Source: Campylobacter blaseri | GTDB taxonomy: Bacteria; Campylobacterota; Campylobacteria; Campylobacterales; Campylobacteraceae | Assembly: GCF_013201895.1 (NCBI RefSeq) | Contig: NZ_CP053841.1 | Coordinates: 248,001 to 312,000, forward strand | DNA: 64,000 bases | Direction: 5' to 3' | Shown: positions 27,084 through 35,979 of the stretch, piece after piece | How the letters are laid out: the number at the start of each line of letters is the position of its first letter | Numbering within the stretch: the first letter of the stretch is position 1 | Notes under the pieces: generated by a model | Told to the model about the DNA's origin: nothing | The model's input: only the letters and a program-made list of their open reading frames with translations | Database searches by the model: none | Made by a program: the position numbers and the translations under genes

Positions 27084-28378
27084 GTAAATTACTTTTCATA
27101 CAGACTTTAGGCTGTGCGATGAATGTTCGAGATAGTGAGCATATCATCGCAGAGCTGAAATCAAAAGAGGACTATGCCTTAACAGATGATATAAAAAAAG
27201 CAGATTTAATACTTATAAACACTTGCTCAGTCAGGGAAAAACCTGTTAATAAGCTTTTTAGTGAAATTGGCTCTTTTGAAAAAGTTAAAAAAGATGGTGC
27301 TAAAATCGGTGTTTTAGGTTGCACTGCAAGCCATTTAGGAGATGAAATTTTTAAGCGTGCTCCATATGTTGACTTTGTTTTGGGTGCAAGAAATACATCT
27401 AAAATTTCAAAGGCTGTAAACACACCTAAGTTCATAAGCACAGACATAAACTATGATGACAGCGAGTATGCTTTTGGAGATTTTAGAACCTCTAAATACA
27501 AAGCTTTTGTAAACATCATGATAGGTTGTGATAAAAAGTGCTCATATTGTATCGTGCCTCAAACTAGGGGTGATGAAATTTCAATTCCTGCAAATTTAAT
27601 TTTAAAAGAGGTTGAAAAATCCGTTAATAGTGGTGCAAAAGAGATATTTTTACTTGGTCAAAACGTAAATAATTATGGTAGAAGATTTTCAAATTCTCAT
27701 GAAAAAATTGATTTTAGTGATTTGTTAGTTAAAATTTCAGATGTAAAAGGGGTTGAGAGAATTCGTTTTACAAGCCCACATCCACTTCATATGGATGACA
27801 AATTTTTAGATGTTTTTGTAAATAATGACAAAATTTGCAAATCCATGCACATGCCTTTACAAAGTGGTTCAACTAGAGTTTTAAAAGCAATGAGAAGAGG
27901 TTACACTAAAGAGTGGTTTTTAGATAGAGCTTTAAAGCTTAGAGAAATGTGTCCAGATGTTAGCATTAGTACTGATATAATAGTAGCATATCCAGGCGAG
28001 AGTGATGAGGACTTTTTAGATACAATGGATGTGCTTGAAAAAGTTAGATTTGAGCAAATTTTTTCTTTTAAATTTAGCCCAAGACCACTAACTCCAGCTG
28101 CAAATTTACCTATGATTGATGATGAGATAGCTAGTAGAAGACTATCTACTTTGCAAAACAGGCATACGCAAATTTTAGATGAAATAACACAAAAAGAGCT
28201 TGGAAAAGTGCATAGGGTATATTTTGAGGAACTAAGAGATGGTTTTCAAGTAGCAGGAAGAAGCTTTAATAACTTTATGGTTAGTGTAAAAGGAAGCGAA
28301 GAGCTTCTTGGAAAAACATTGGATGTTAAAATAACAAATCCAAAACGAATGGTGCTTTATGGGGAAATTGTCTCTTAA
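27080..28378 (+). CDS. miaB: tRNA-2-methylthio-N6-dimethylallyladenosine synthase
   Basis: This 432-residue radical-SAM methylthiotransferase modifies A37 of tRNAs that read UNN codons. It has the N-terminal UPF0004 domain with three cluster Cys ([33 protein letters not shown]), the radical SAM motif CDKKCSYC, and a C-terminal TRAM domain. TTG start at 27080 overlapping the previous stop; no nearby ATG fits the conserved N-terminus. Its 3' end overlaps the acyltransferase gene by 20 bp. Confidence 0.95.
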   Translation: MSKLLFIQTLGCAMNVRDSEHIIAELKSKEDYALTDDIKKADLILINTCSVREKPVNKLFSEIGSFEKVKKDGAKIGVLGCTASHLGDEIFKRAPYVDFVLGARNTSKISKAVNTPKFISTDINYDDSEYAFGDFRTSKYKAFVNIMIGCDKKCSYCIVPQTRGDEISIPANLILKEVEKSVNSGAKEIFLLGQNVNNYGRRFSNSHEKIDFSDLLVKISDVKGVERIRFTSPHPLHMDDKFLDVFVNNDKICKSMHMPLQSGSTRVLKAMRRGYTKEWFLDRALKLREMCPDVSISTDIIVAYPGESDEDFLDTMDVLEKVRFEQIFSFKFSPRPLTPAANLPMIDDEIASRRLSTLQNRHTQILDEITQKELGKVHRVYFEELRDGFQVAGRSFNNFMVSVKGSEELLGKTLDVKITNPKRMVLYGEIVS

Positions 28379-29012
28379 AAAAAGAGTATTATTAAGCTTA
28401 GCTGAATGGGTGATATTTTTCTTAATTTGGCTAATTTTTCTAACTTGCAAAAAAAGATTCACAGATACAAATTTACCAAATAAGCCCTGCGTTGTAGTAT
28501 TTTGGCATGGAAGACTTGCTATGATGAGCTTTGCTTATAGGCACTGGTGGAGCAAAGCTTACAATGGTGAAAAACAGGGAAAAGTCATTATAAGTGATCA
28601 CAAAGATGGTGAGATTATAACTAGAGTTATTAGCCATTTTGGAATAGGGGCGATCAGAGGATCTAGTTCAAAAGGCGGGGCAAGAGCTTTGATAAATGCT
28701 TTTAAAGAGATAAGAAATGGGGTGGATGTTATCATAACCCCAGATGGTCCAAGAGGCCCAAAGCATAGTGTAGCAGATGGAGCTGTAATAATTGCACAAA
28801 AACAAAATTTAGATATATATGCATTAAACTATGAAGCTAGTAAATTTTGGCAGTTTAAGAGTTGGGACGGTATGATTTTACCTAAACCATTTTCAACTAT
28901 AAACTATAGTTTAAGTTTACCTTTTTCAGTTGAAAATTTAGAGATTGCTAAGGCAAAAGATAAGATACAAAATGAACTATTTTTAGCATCCAAAAAATAC
29001 AATAGCTTTTAA
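28359..29012 (+). CDS. Lysophospholipid acyltransferase-like protein (DUF374 type)
   Basis: This 217-residue protein has an N-terminal membrane helix (about 8-28), the short acyltransferase motif [11 protein letters not shown] (His as catalytic base), [27 protein letters not shown] and [12 protein letters not shown]. These are the marks of the DUF374 branch of glycerolipid acyltransferases, placed in lipid A or phospholipid metabolism at the inner membrane. The exact acceptor is unknown. It overlaps miaB by 20 bp, as in other Campylobacter. Confidence 0.85.
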   Translation: MGKLSLKKRVLLSLAEWVIFFLIWLIFLTCKKRFTDTNLPNKPCVVVFWHGRLAMMSFAYRHWWSKAYNGEKQGKVIISDHKDGEIITRVISHFGIGAIRGSSSKGGARALINAFKEIRNGVDVIITPDGPRGPKHSVADGAVIIAQKQNLDIYALNYEASKFWQFKSWDGMILPKPFSTINYSLSLPFSVENLEIAKAKDKIQNELFLASKKYNSF

Positions 29013-29133
29013 TTCAAGGCACAAAATTTTAAATTTCTCACTAAAATTTCAAATAACCTACAAAAATAAAACACTTTTAAAGATAGATATTTAATATTTT
29101 TTTTATAAAAAAGGTAATATAATAATTTCCTAT

Positions 29134-29209
29134 GTCTCGTTAGCTCAGTTGGTAGAGCATCTGACTCTTAATCAGAGGGCCGCAGGTTCGAACCCTGTAC
29201 GGGACACCA
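29134..29209 (+). tRNA. tRNA-Lys (CTT)
   Basis: A 76-nt cloverleaf: acceptor GTCTCGT with ACGGGAC, D-arm GCTC...GAGC, anticodon loop CTCTTAA giving CTT, T-arm GGTTCGAACCC and encoded CCA. It borders the accessory region and may have served as an integration site. Confidence 0.97.
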
Positions 29210-29335
29210 TCATAAATTATAGATAGAAAATAATATACATTACCCATACTTCTTACCTAAATAGATGAGATATTGATTCTATAAGTGGTTTTGAATTCTT
29301 GTTTTATCTCTGCCTTATAGATTTAATAAGGATAT

Positions 29336-29476
29336 ATGGAAAAAAGCATAAATAGTTTAAGGAAAAAAATAGATGAGAATATATATGATAGTTATATAAA
29401 AATGCTAAAGGCTAAGGAACGTGAAAAATTCCTCCAACGAGGACATCGTTTTGAAAATACTTTACCATTAGGATAA
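29336..29476 (+). CDS. Small hypothetical protein (46 aa) downstream of tRNA-Lys
   Basis: An ATG ORF (MEKSINSLRKKIDENIYDSY...) encodes a basic 46-residue protein preceded by AAGGA at a short distance. A related segment without a start codon (DKNLYDSYKQK) lies near 30040-30170 after the next gene, so the stretch belongs to a duplicated module. No family was recognised. Confidence 0.4.
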   Translation: MEKSINSLRKKIDENIYDSYIKMLKAKEREKFLQRGHRFENTLPLG

Positions 29477-29478
29477 TA

Positions 29479-29949
29479 TTAGTTTAATACTAATATATTT
29501 ATAAGAACAATAGTAGTAATAAGGTATGAGTAAATAACAGCATCTTCATTACTACTGTTGCTATCCTTTCTAATCCCATCTAAACCACACATAATTCTCA
29601 AGTTGTAGTGAATAGAAAAAATAAGTATATATAAAGATACTAAAAAAAGACTTTCAATTGGAGCTATAAAAAACATAGCTACATTGTAAATGTGAGGTAT
29701 GTAAAGATACGAAATTGGATTATTCTTTACCTTTTCTTGATAGTAGTAGTAACTAAAAATAATTAAAGAAGCTAAACCAAAAGAGATAGTGATATGGAAA
29801 ATAGTTGAAAAAAGATAAGGGTTTGTTTGGTAAAAAGGAATAGAGAAGTATTTAACCAATATAGATAAATCCCTTATATCAGTTCCGTATAACTCATAAG
29901 CATTTAAAAAACCTAAACTAATAAAAAGCATAATAGCAATTCTAGTCAT
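29479..29949 (-). CDS. Small exported/membrane protein of unknown function (copy 1)
   Basis: This 156-residue protein has a signal-like N-terminus (1-17), then AYELYGTDIRDLSILVKYFS, a helix at about 47-66, two more hydrophobic stretches (about 83-115) and a last helix (about 138-156). It is paralogous to the frameshifted gene at 30189-30613: the segment AYELYG-D-RDLSIL-KYFS is shared. ATG with AAAGGAT upstream. Function is unknown; it lies in the tRNA-Lys accessory region. Confidence 0.6.
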   Translation of the reverse strand: MTRIAIMLFISLGFLNAYELYGTDIRDLSILVKYFSIPFYQTNPYLFSTIFHITISFGLASLIIFSYYYYQEKVKNNPISYLYIPHIYNVAMFFIAPIESLFLVSLYILIFSIHYNLRIMCGLDGIRKDSNSSNEDAVIYSYLITTIVLINILVLN

Positions 29950-30188
29950 TTAAAATATCCTTTAATATTTCTAAAATTATACACTATTGTTTTAAAGAGA
30001 AAATAAAAATAGCTATACAGCTTAAGAAAACCACGATAAAAATTTATATGATAGTTATAAACAGAAAGTAGATAGAAAATATTATCCAGAACAGACTAGA
30101 GGCTGGGAAACGTTAGTAAAACATTCCTATCCTTATATAATATGGAGAAAAGGCTATACAATTAAAAAAGGGGTTTCCCCTTTTTAAA

Positions 30189-30613
30189 TCAGCTTAGGTT
30201 TATACATATATTTACATATATAAACAAACATAAGATAATGTATTCAAATGTTAAAGAAGAATTAACATCTTTATAATAAATTTCTCTAAAAGTTTCTTCA
30301 TTTAAAACTAAGTAAAAAACAGATGCTAGGATAATAAAAACACATAGTAGAAAAAGATTATTATAAGGTATTTTGTAATATCTTTATTATATTTAGTTTT
30401 TAGTAAATGCTTAATATAAAATAGTAAAGATAGAGATAATCCAAAAGATACAACTAAATGAAATACTAAATTATAAATTAACTCTTTTCTCCCAAGCTCT
30501 CCAGCTGAGAAGTACTTAGCTAAGATAGATAAATCTCTCATATCTACCCCATAGAGTTCATAAGCATTAGCTAAACTAAAACTATCTATTAATAGAAACA
30601 CTAATCTAAACAT
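30189..30613 (-). pseudogene. Frameshifted paralogue of the small membrane protein (copy 2)
   Basis: The first frame runs 95 codons to a stop at 30326, starting MFRLVFLLIDSF and carrying AYELYGVDMRDLSIL. Near ATTACAAAATACC (about 30368-30380) one inserted base would move into a frame that stays open for about 65 codons to TGA at 30189-30191. That frame keeps the hydrophobic pattern of copy 1 (IPYNNLFLL beside IPHIYNVAM, and a final hydrophobic helix). The repaired length is about 141 residues against 156. So this is a one-base deletion in a short A-run, a true pseudogene or a sequencing error. Confidence 0.7.
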
Positions 30614-30803
30614 ATCTGTTATCCTTTATTTTTATTTGTATAGATATGAAAATTATACAAATTACAATATAAATACTAGATAAATCATATTTTCAATACT
30701 CATTTTATATACCCCCTTCTCTAGCCTAGATTAAGGTTAAATTAATTTTAAGTTCTAATTCTAGTATAATTTACTTATAAATATACACATACAAGGAGTT
30801 TTG

Positions 30804-30917
30804 ATGCTTAATAATGAAGAGGTTCTCTCTAACATACCTACAGATGCAATAAACTCTAAAGCTGAGAAAAAAGATTCAAGTGTTTTAGAGGGAGGTAAAG
30901 AGAAAAGGGGTAGATAG
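30804..30917 (+). CDS. Small hydrophilic protein (37 aa)
   Basis: An ATG ORF of 37 residues (starts MLNNEEVLSNIPTDAINS, ends KEKRGR) with a strong AAGGAG six bases upstream. It is charged and has no signal or membrane helix. No family was recognised. The good ribosome binding site is the main support. Confidence 0.45.
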   Translation: MLNNEEVLSNIPTDAINSKAEKKDSSVLEGGKEKRGR

Positions 30918-31359
30918 CTTATTAGATTCCTAAGCCAATAATATGTAAAAGTTTATATTTTTTTAATTAACTCTTTTTTAAATTAGTTACTTATTAATAG
31001 CCTATATAGCTAAGCTAGAAAAGTTATATAGACTAAGTATTAAATTTGTACCTAAAAAATCTTATAAATGTTGAGAGAAACATCTATCTAAGGGGACAAT
31101 AGACAGTTGGTTCGAATCCAGTATGGGATATATTTCTACTCTGAATTCCCTAAATACTAGCATTCTTGGCCATACAGTTTTCCAAGAATAGCAGTTATAG
31201 CATTTTAATGTTGCAATGTTTCTAACTATACCAATAAAATTATATTTGCTATAAATATTAACAATAATTTAATATCTTAAAAATAGCTAGAGACTTGTTT
31301 TATAAACTGAATAGATGTTTTAAAAAGCAATAAAAGTAGATAATTTAACTATTATAATA
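30918..31359. other. Non-coding stretch with a tRNA 3'-end remnant
   Basis: No convincing gene is present. At about 31109-31133 lies a sequence that resembles the T-arm and acceptor 3' end of the upstream tRNA-Lys; see the repeat feature. The rest is AT-rich without strong palindromes. Confidence 0.5.
31109..31133 (+). repeat. Degenerate copy of a tRNA 3' end (possible att remnant)
   Basis: GGTTCGAATCCAGTATGGGA matches the T-arm/acceptor end of tRNA-Lys (29185-29209) at 18 of 25 positions by hand count, without a complete cloverleaf around it. A 3'-end copy downstream of an intact tRNA is what integration at a tRNA leaves, and the differences suggest age. It may also be a decayed tRNA gene. 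Confidence 0.45.
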
Positions 31360-31905
31360 TTAATTTCTTATGTTTAGTAGGCAATTCATGAAGTCATAGT
31401 ATTTATCCCAATTTCCTTTTTTATTATTTTTGCTATTATTTACTAATTCATTGTAAAAAGCCCTGTCTTTTGTGTGTATAAATTTTTGATAAGGAACTGC
31501 ATAGCCCTCTTCTATCATTATATTATTTATATTTTCATTATTTTTAAAAATTATGCAAACTTGCCTGTTAAACTGATCTGTATCTATAATTTTTACAGTC
31601 AATTGATCACCTTTTTTTATAATACTTCTTAAAAAATATGTTGAATTTTTACCTGCATTTAGAAGTTCTTTTTTTGTTGTATTTTGGCATTGACTATAGT
31701 CTCTTAGAAATTTTTTATTTTCAAAATTCTCTGGAGCATCAATATACATAAGTCTACACTTTACGCCTTTATTAAAATGGATTGTATCTCCATCAGCTAC
31801 GTAATTTACTATGAGAGTATTGCCTATATGAAATATATCTATAATCAAAAATAGCAATAATATTGTTAAAAAATAAATTAAATTAAAAAGATATTTATTT
31901 CTCAA
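31360..31905 (-). CDS. Membrane-anchored staphylococcal-nuclease-like (thermonuclease) protein
   Basis: This 181-residue protein has an N-terminal hydrophobic anchor (about 7-27), then an SNase fold. All key residues of S. aureus nuclease align: D40-T41 in VADGDT (D21/T22), R51 in CRLMYIDAPE (R35), D56 (D40), E59 (E43), and R114 in DQFNRQ (R87). Such enzymes cut DNA and RNA with Ca. The anchor places the enzyme at the outer face of the inner membrane. Its start overlaps the end of the TctA-family permease gene by 11 bp, so they are translationally coupled. It is the third gene of an unusual operon. Confidence 0.85.
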   Translation of the reverse strand: MRNKYLFNLIYFLTILLLFLIIDIFHIGNTLIVNYVADGDTIHFNKGVKCRLMYIDAPENFENKKFLRDYSQCQNTTKKELLNAGKNSTYFLRSIIKKGDQLTVKIIDTDQFNRQVCIIFKNNENINNIMIEEGYAVPYQKFIHTKDRAFYNELVNNSKNNKKGNWDKYYDFMNCLLNIRN

Positions 31906-33328
31906 TAGCTTTCCTTTTTAAAATTCTATATAAAAATATAGCCAAAAATATAGCCGAGAAAAAAATTATTATTATATTGTATAGAGTTAGCTCTGGATAT
32001 ATTTTTATTTTAGCTTCTAAATTTAGATAAGAAACTATATTTTCTTGATATCCTGAAAAAAATAAAATGGTAGGTAGTATAAAAAACCCCATCATTTGAC
32101 CTTTTCTTACATTAAATATATATGGCATTATCCCAAGTAATGTCGAAATAGCAAGTATAAAAAGCCCCCATAAAGAGGTAGTAAAATATACTACAAATAT
32201 TAAAAAAAATATAATGCAAAATGTTAAAGGTTTATAAAATATGTTTGAAAAAAATTCAATAATTTTATATTTTAATTTATGTATTAGCCAAAATGATAAT
32301 AAGGCAGCTATTCCCATGGAGGATAGCATTATCATAGCATGATTTATTAGTATGTTTGGTATTATTTGCTCTATAGCCACAGAGGCACCGGATCTTGATT
32401 TGCCTATCAGATATATGGTCATTATAGAAAACACAGCATCAGATGTGTTTATGGCACTTGTTGATGCTATATATTCTTTTTCGCTTTCGCTTTTATTTAT
32501 ATTTTTTTTATTTAAAAAATCTTCTATTAGCAGCATACAGGTTGCGGCATTAGCAGATCCAAGACCCGGAAGAAACCCTGTTATGATCCCACCTATGGAG
32601 CCAAGAAGCGAACTTCTAGGTTTTGTTATTACATTTAATTTTATATTTTTATCTTGTTTACATATAGGCGATGTTCTGGCAAATAGAGCAAGCACTAACC
32701 CACTTAGTCCAAATAGTCCAGTAAGGGCTGGAAAGATACCGTTGAAAGCTGATAGGTTAGGATTTGGTACATTCGGGCTGCCAAGAGTTAAGACACCTAA
32801 TATCCCACTAAATATAAATACAAAGAAGGAAAATATTTTATTTTTATCTGTTAATATGAGAAAAATAGAAATGGTCAAAAGGATTAAAAACATATTTTCT
32901 TTAATTATATTTTCAAACCTTATTAAAGCCTTATCATTATAATAGACTATAATTAAAAATAGCGATATGCATAATATAAAAGAATATATAAATCCTTGCA
33001 AGCTACCGCTTATTGATATATTTAATGCCTCTAATCCTTTCCCTCTTTTTACCATTTTTTGTCCAGGTAGTAGGGCATATACTTCATCACCCGGAATTCC
33101 TAAAAAAAGACTTGGGAAAATATCAAAAAATGTATGAGTCATGGCTGCTGAAACTATAAAAGTAGCTATATATAGTACATTTACATCATTAAGAGCTGTT
33201 GTAAAAAATAAAGATAGAAGTATAGCGCATATAGTATTTGTATGAATTCCAGGAATAAGACCAGATATAATACCAAACCCAAAGCCGGTAATAATTGGAA
33301 TCATATATAATAATATTTCATAGAGCAT
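31895..33328 (-). CDS. TctA-family (PF01970-like) polytopic membrane protein
   Basis: This 477-residue protein has about ten to twelve hydrophobic segments and two related motifs in its halves, GLIPGIHTNT (23-32) and GFLPGLGSANAA (251-262), as in the internally duplicated TctA family. The Gly-Pro-Gly-His form is closer to the family branch I know mainly from archaea than to bacterial TctA with TctB/TctC partners, and no TctB or TctC gene is present. It lies between an exported OB-fold protein gene (5-bp gap) and a nuclease gene (overlap). The substrate is therefore unlikely to be a simple tricarboxylate; nucleic acid or its fragments is an inference. Confidence 0.75.
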   Translation of the reverse strand: MLYEILLYMIPIITGFGFGIISGLIPGIHTNTICAILLSLFFTTALNDVNVLYIATFIVSAAMTHTFFDIFPSLFLGIPGDEVYALLPGQKMVKRGKGLEALNISISGSLQGFIYSFILCISLFLIIVYYNDKALIRFENIIKENMFLILLTISIFLILTDKNKIFSFFVFIFSGILGVLTLGSPNVPNPNLSAFNGIFPALTGLFGLSGLVLALFARTSPICKQDKNIKLNVITKPRSSLLGSIGGIITGFLPGLGSANAATCMLLIEDFLNKKNINKSESEKEYIASTSAINTSDAVFSIMTIYLIGKSRSGASVAIEQIIPNILINHAMIMLSSMGIAALLSFWLIHKLKYKIIEFFSNIFYKPLTFCIIFFLIFVVYFTTSLWGLFILAISTLLGIMPYIFNVRKGQMMGFFILPTILFFSGYQENIVSYLNLEAKIKIYPELTLYNIIIIFFSAIFLAIFLYRILKRKAIEK

Positions 33329-33333
33329 CGTTA

Positions 33334-34035
33334 TTATTCATATATTTCTTTAATAATTAATGAAATATCTCCTTTATATTCGCTCACTTTTACTTTTGCA
33401 CAAAATAAATTATTATTTTTTAGTATACCTTTTATCTTATCATTATAAAAACCTTCAAATACAATGGCATTGTATATATATCCATCCTTAGATAGTTTAA
33501 AATTAATATGCTTTTTGCCATTTTTACTTGTAAAAGTATAAATATTTAAAGCCTTAACGTTATTCAAAAAAATAGTATTACCTAGATTGCTAGGAATGTC
33601 TGAAAAATTAATACTATCAATGCATTTATTTTTTTTAAATTCTAATATTTCAATCATGCTTTTATCCAAAGGATTGATTTGGGCTTTATTTTTATATATT
33701 TTGACATAACCAGTAACTTTTACTTTATCTCCACTATGGATTGTTTCAATCTTACCAAAACTAGGAAATATTGTTGCAATAATTCTTTTTGAAAATTTTT
33801 TATCTTCAAAATATATATTTTTAATTCCCTCTTTTGTTTCATAGATTCCACTAACAATGCCGATATAGTGAACTATTTTATTTCTGTAAGATTCTTCTAG
33901 CAACACATCGTTTGAAAGCTCTATAGATTTAACATTTTCTTTATCTGTTGCATATAGGCTGTTACTGAACCAAAAAAAAGATAAAGCAATGATGAATGAG
34001 GTAATTAAAATCGTTTTTTGAAAGAATATTTTCAT
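33334..34035 (-). CDS. Exported OB-fold protein (two nucleic-acid-binding-type domains)
   Basis: This 233-residue protein has a signal peptide (about 1-30, ending SLYA). Two similar beta-rich units follow: about 50-120 (KIVHYIGIVSGIYETKEG to GDKVKVTGYVKIYKNKAQI) and about 140-232 (IFLNNVKALNIYTF to AKVKVSEYKGDISLIIKE). These look like OB-folds of the tRNA_anti/ssDNA-binding type, judged from pattern, not from a search. It is the first gene of the operon with the permease and the nuclease. A periplasmic location of an OB-fold protein beside a nuclease is noteworthy. Confidence 0.65.
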   Translation of the reverse strand: MKIFFQKTILITSFIIALSFFWFSNSLYATDKENVKSIELSNDVLLEESYRNKIVHYIGIVSGIYETKEGIKNIYFEDKKFSKRIIATIFPSFGKIETIHSGDKVKVTGYVKIYKNKAQINPLDKSMIEILEFKKNKCIDSINFSDIPSNLGNTIFLNNVKALNIYTFTSKNGKKHINFKLSKDGYIYNAIVFEGFYNDKIKGILKNNNLFCAKVKVSEYKGDISLIIKEIYE

Positions 34036-34135
34036 TTTTTTATCCTAAATAGTTTAGAGATTAGCTATAGGTATATTCTAATTATAAAATCTTTAAAAAT
34101 AAATAAAATAAAAAATATAATTAAATAGATAGAAT

Positions 34136-34487
34136 GTGAATTTAAAATTAATAGAGCAGAAATTTTTAATATGTGAAGTGGCTAATTTTTATGATGTTGT
34201 TTTAAAATAGAAATCCAAACTAGCAAAGAAAAATAACTTTTATGTCTTAGCGATAATGTTCTTAGGAGTGCAATTAAATAATACTCTGTATGTGAGGGTT
34301 TTGTATAGATAAAATTCTTGATTTCTCTTTAGTTGGTGTTTTATCATCAATTACTCAAATTTTAGCCAAAAATGATATAGGAATTTTTGTTATCTCTACA
34401 TTCAATACCGATTATATATTTGTAAAAGAACATAATTTAAATAAAGCTATAAAAGCATTAGAGCAAAATAACTATAACATTTCTTAA
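34136..34487 (+). pseudogene. Decayed ACT-domain protein gene
   Basis: The pieces lie in order but in different frames with stops between: NLKLIEQKFLICEVANFYDV (from a GTG at 34136), then a piece around KNNFYVLAI, then DKILDFSLVGVLSSITQILA and FNTDYIFVKEHNLNKAIKAL ending at a TAA (34485-34487). Together they follow the layout of the about 120-residue ACT_7-type proteins (SLVG...IF.IST-NTDYI-VK). It is a remnant with at least two disruptions. Confidence 0.75.
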
Positions 34488-34548
34488 TGCATAAATTTTG
34501 AAATCTATGTAGGAAATTTTATAACTTAATATAAATTTCATTAAATAA

Positions 34549-35076
34549 TTAATTTACAAGTTCTTGAAAAATTGCTTTTATAATTTTTATATCTTCAATA
34601 GGTCTGTCATATTTGTTTGTAGGAGAGGTTTCTATCTTTTTTAACACATCAAAACCATCAACAACTTCACCAAAAATAGTATGATATCCATTTAGCCACG
34701 GCGTTTTATCAAATGTAATAAAAAATTGACTTCCATTTGTGTTTGGACCCGCATTTGCCATAGCTAAAACTCCTGCTTTATCAAACTCAACTCCCTCCAT
34801 AAACTCATCTTCAAAATCTTTATTCCATATAGAGTTCCCATTTCTACTGGTTCCTGTTGGATCACCACCTTGCATCATAAAGCCTTTTATAACTCTGTGA
34901 AAAATTAGTCCATCATAATATCCATTTTTAATATGAGTTTGAAAATTTTCAACTGCTTTTGGTGCAACTTCTGGAAATAAAGAAAGCGTTATATTTCCCT
35001 CACTTGTTTCCAAAATTACCCTATTAGCAAAAAGTGTTGAAAATAAAAATAGTATTATAAAAAATATTTTTTTCAT
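34549..35076 (-). CDS. Periplasmic peptidyl-prolyl cis-trans isomerase (cyclophilin type)
   Basis: This 175-residue protein has a signal peptide (about 1-17, ending LFA) and a full cyclophilin core: FHRVIKGFMMQGGDPTG, with catalytic Arg, then MANAGPNTNGSQFFIT and LNGYHTIFGEV. It catalyses proline isomerisation during folding of exported proteins. Length is normal. It is divergent from the modE-like gene, and a ModE-like palindrome lies in the shared gap. Confidence 0.92.
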   Translation of the reverse strand: MKKIFFIILFLFSTLFANRVILETSEGNITLSLFPEVAPKAVENFQTHIKNGYYDGLIFHRVIKGFMMQGGDPTGTSRNGNSIWNKDFEDEFMEGVEFDKAGVLAMANAGPNTNGSQFFITFDKTPWLNGYHTIFGEVVDGFDVLKKIETSPTNKYDRPIEDIKIIKAIFQELVN

Positions 35077-35135
35077 TAGTTCTCCTTAAAATAGTAATTA
35101 TAAGCTATACAGGTAAATATACAAAATTTGAAGCG

Positions 35136-35155
35136 TTATATATATTAATATATAA
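35136..35155. promoter_or_regulatory. ModE-box-like palindrome before the mod operon
   Basis: TTATATAT-ATTA-ATATATAA, preceded by CG, is close to the ModE operator pattern (CGNTATA...TATANCG). A TATAAT-like -10 box lies just downstream (about 35174). It would let ModE-molybdate repress the operon. Confidence 0.55.
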
Positions 35156-35195
35156 TTAACTTTTTGCATTGTATAATTTTACACAGGAGAATTTT

Positions 35196-35978
35196 ATGGA
35201 GCTAGTATCAAATTTTATTATTAAATTGAATGAGAGTGATTTTATTTTAGAAAAAAGAATAAAGTTGTTAAAAGAGATAGAAAAAACAGGCTCGATTTTA
35301 CAAGCTGCTAAAAATGTTCCTATGAGTTATAAGTCTGCTTGGGATACTATTGATTTGATGAACAATTTATCAGATGAAGTTTTAGTTGAAAGAAAGGCTG
35401 GTGGTAAGTCTGGAGGCGGAAGCTATCTTAGCGAGTATGCTAAAAAACTTATCATAACTTATGAAAAAATAGAGGAAATTCAGGCTAGTTTTTTGGAGCA
35501 AATTTCAAAAAACGCAGATTACCATAGTGGTAATATATTAAATTTACAAAGGATAGCAATGCAAATTAGTGCAAGAAACGTTTTTGTTGGAAAAGTGGTA
35601 GAATTAACTCCAGGTGTGGTTAATTCAGAAGTTGTTTTAGAGTTAAAAAGTGGTGTTAAAATTGCATCAATAATTACAAAAAACTCAGTAGAAAATTTAG
35701 GTCTTGAAATCGGTAAAGAGGCAAAAGCTATTATCAAATCAACATCAGTTATGATAAGTTCTGAAAAAGATTTAAAAATCAGTGCAAGAAATGTCTTAAA
35801 AGGTAAAATTTCAAAGATAAACGAGGGTGCAGTTAATGCTGAGGTGAGTTTAGATTTGGGTGAAAACCAAATTTTAACATCAATAATTACAATAAACTCT
35901 ATTAAAAATCTTGGCTTAAAAGTTGGAGATGAAGCTTATGGAGTTATTAAATCAACATCGGTTATGATAGGATTATAA
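35196..35978 (+). CDS. modE: ModE-type molybdate-responsive regulator
   Basis: This is 260 residues. A LysR-like winged helix-turn-helix (about 10-90; SILQAAKNVPMSYKSAWDTI, KSGGGSYLSEYA) is followed by two tandem Mop/TOBE domains (SARNVFVGKVVELTPG... and SARNVLKGKISKINEG...), each with the STSVMI end, which bind molybdate or tungstate. This is the ModE domain order. An ATG at 35196 with AGGAG is chosen over 35169. It heads the transporter operon, and a palindrome like a ModE box lies upstream, so autorepression is likely. Confidence 0.9.
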   Translation: MELVSNFIIKLNESDFILEKRIKLLKEIEKTGSILQAAKNVPMSYKSAWDTIDLMNNLSDEVLVERKAGGKSGGGSYLSEYAKKLIITYEKIEEIQASFLEQISKNADYHSGNILNLQRIAMQISARNVFVGKVVELTPGVVNSEVVLELKSGVKIASIITKNSVENLGLEIGKEAKAIIKSTSVMISSEKDLKISARNVLKGKISKINEGAVNAEVSLDLGENQILTSIITINSIKNLGLKVGDEAYGVIKSTSVMIGL

Positions 35979-35979
35979 G

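Noticed and set aside
30040-30186. Open frame containing DKNLYDSYKQK and ending near 30186
   Set aside because: It has no start codon in frame and begins right after a stop; it looks like a decayed copy of the small ORF at 29336, not a gene.
32352-32942. 196-codon ORF on the plus strand
   Set aside because: It lies fully opposite the TctA-family gene, which has clear motifs and operon structure; the antisense frame is only a composition effect.
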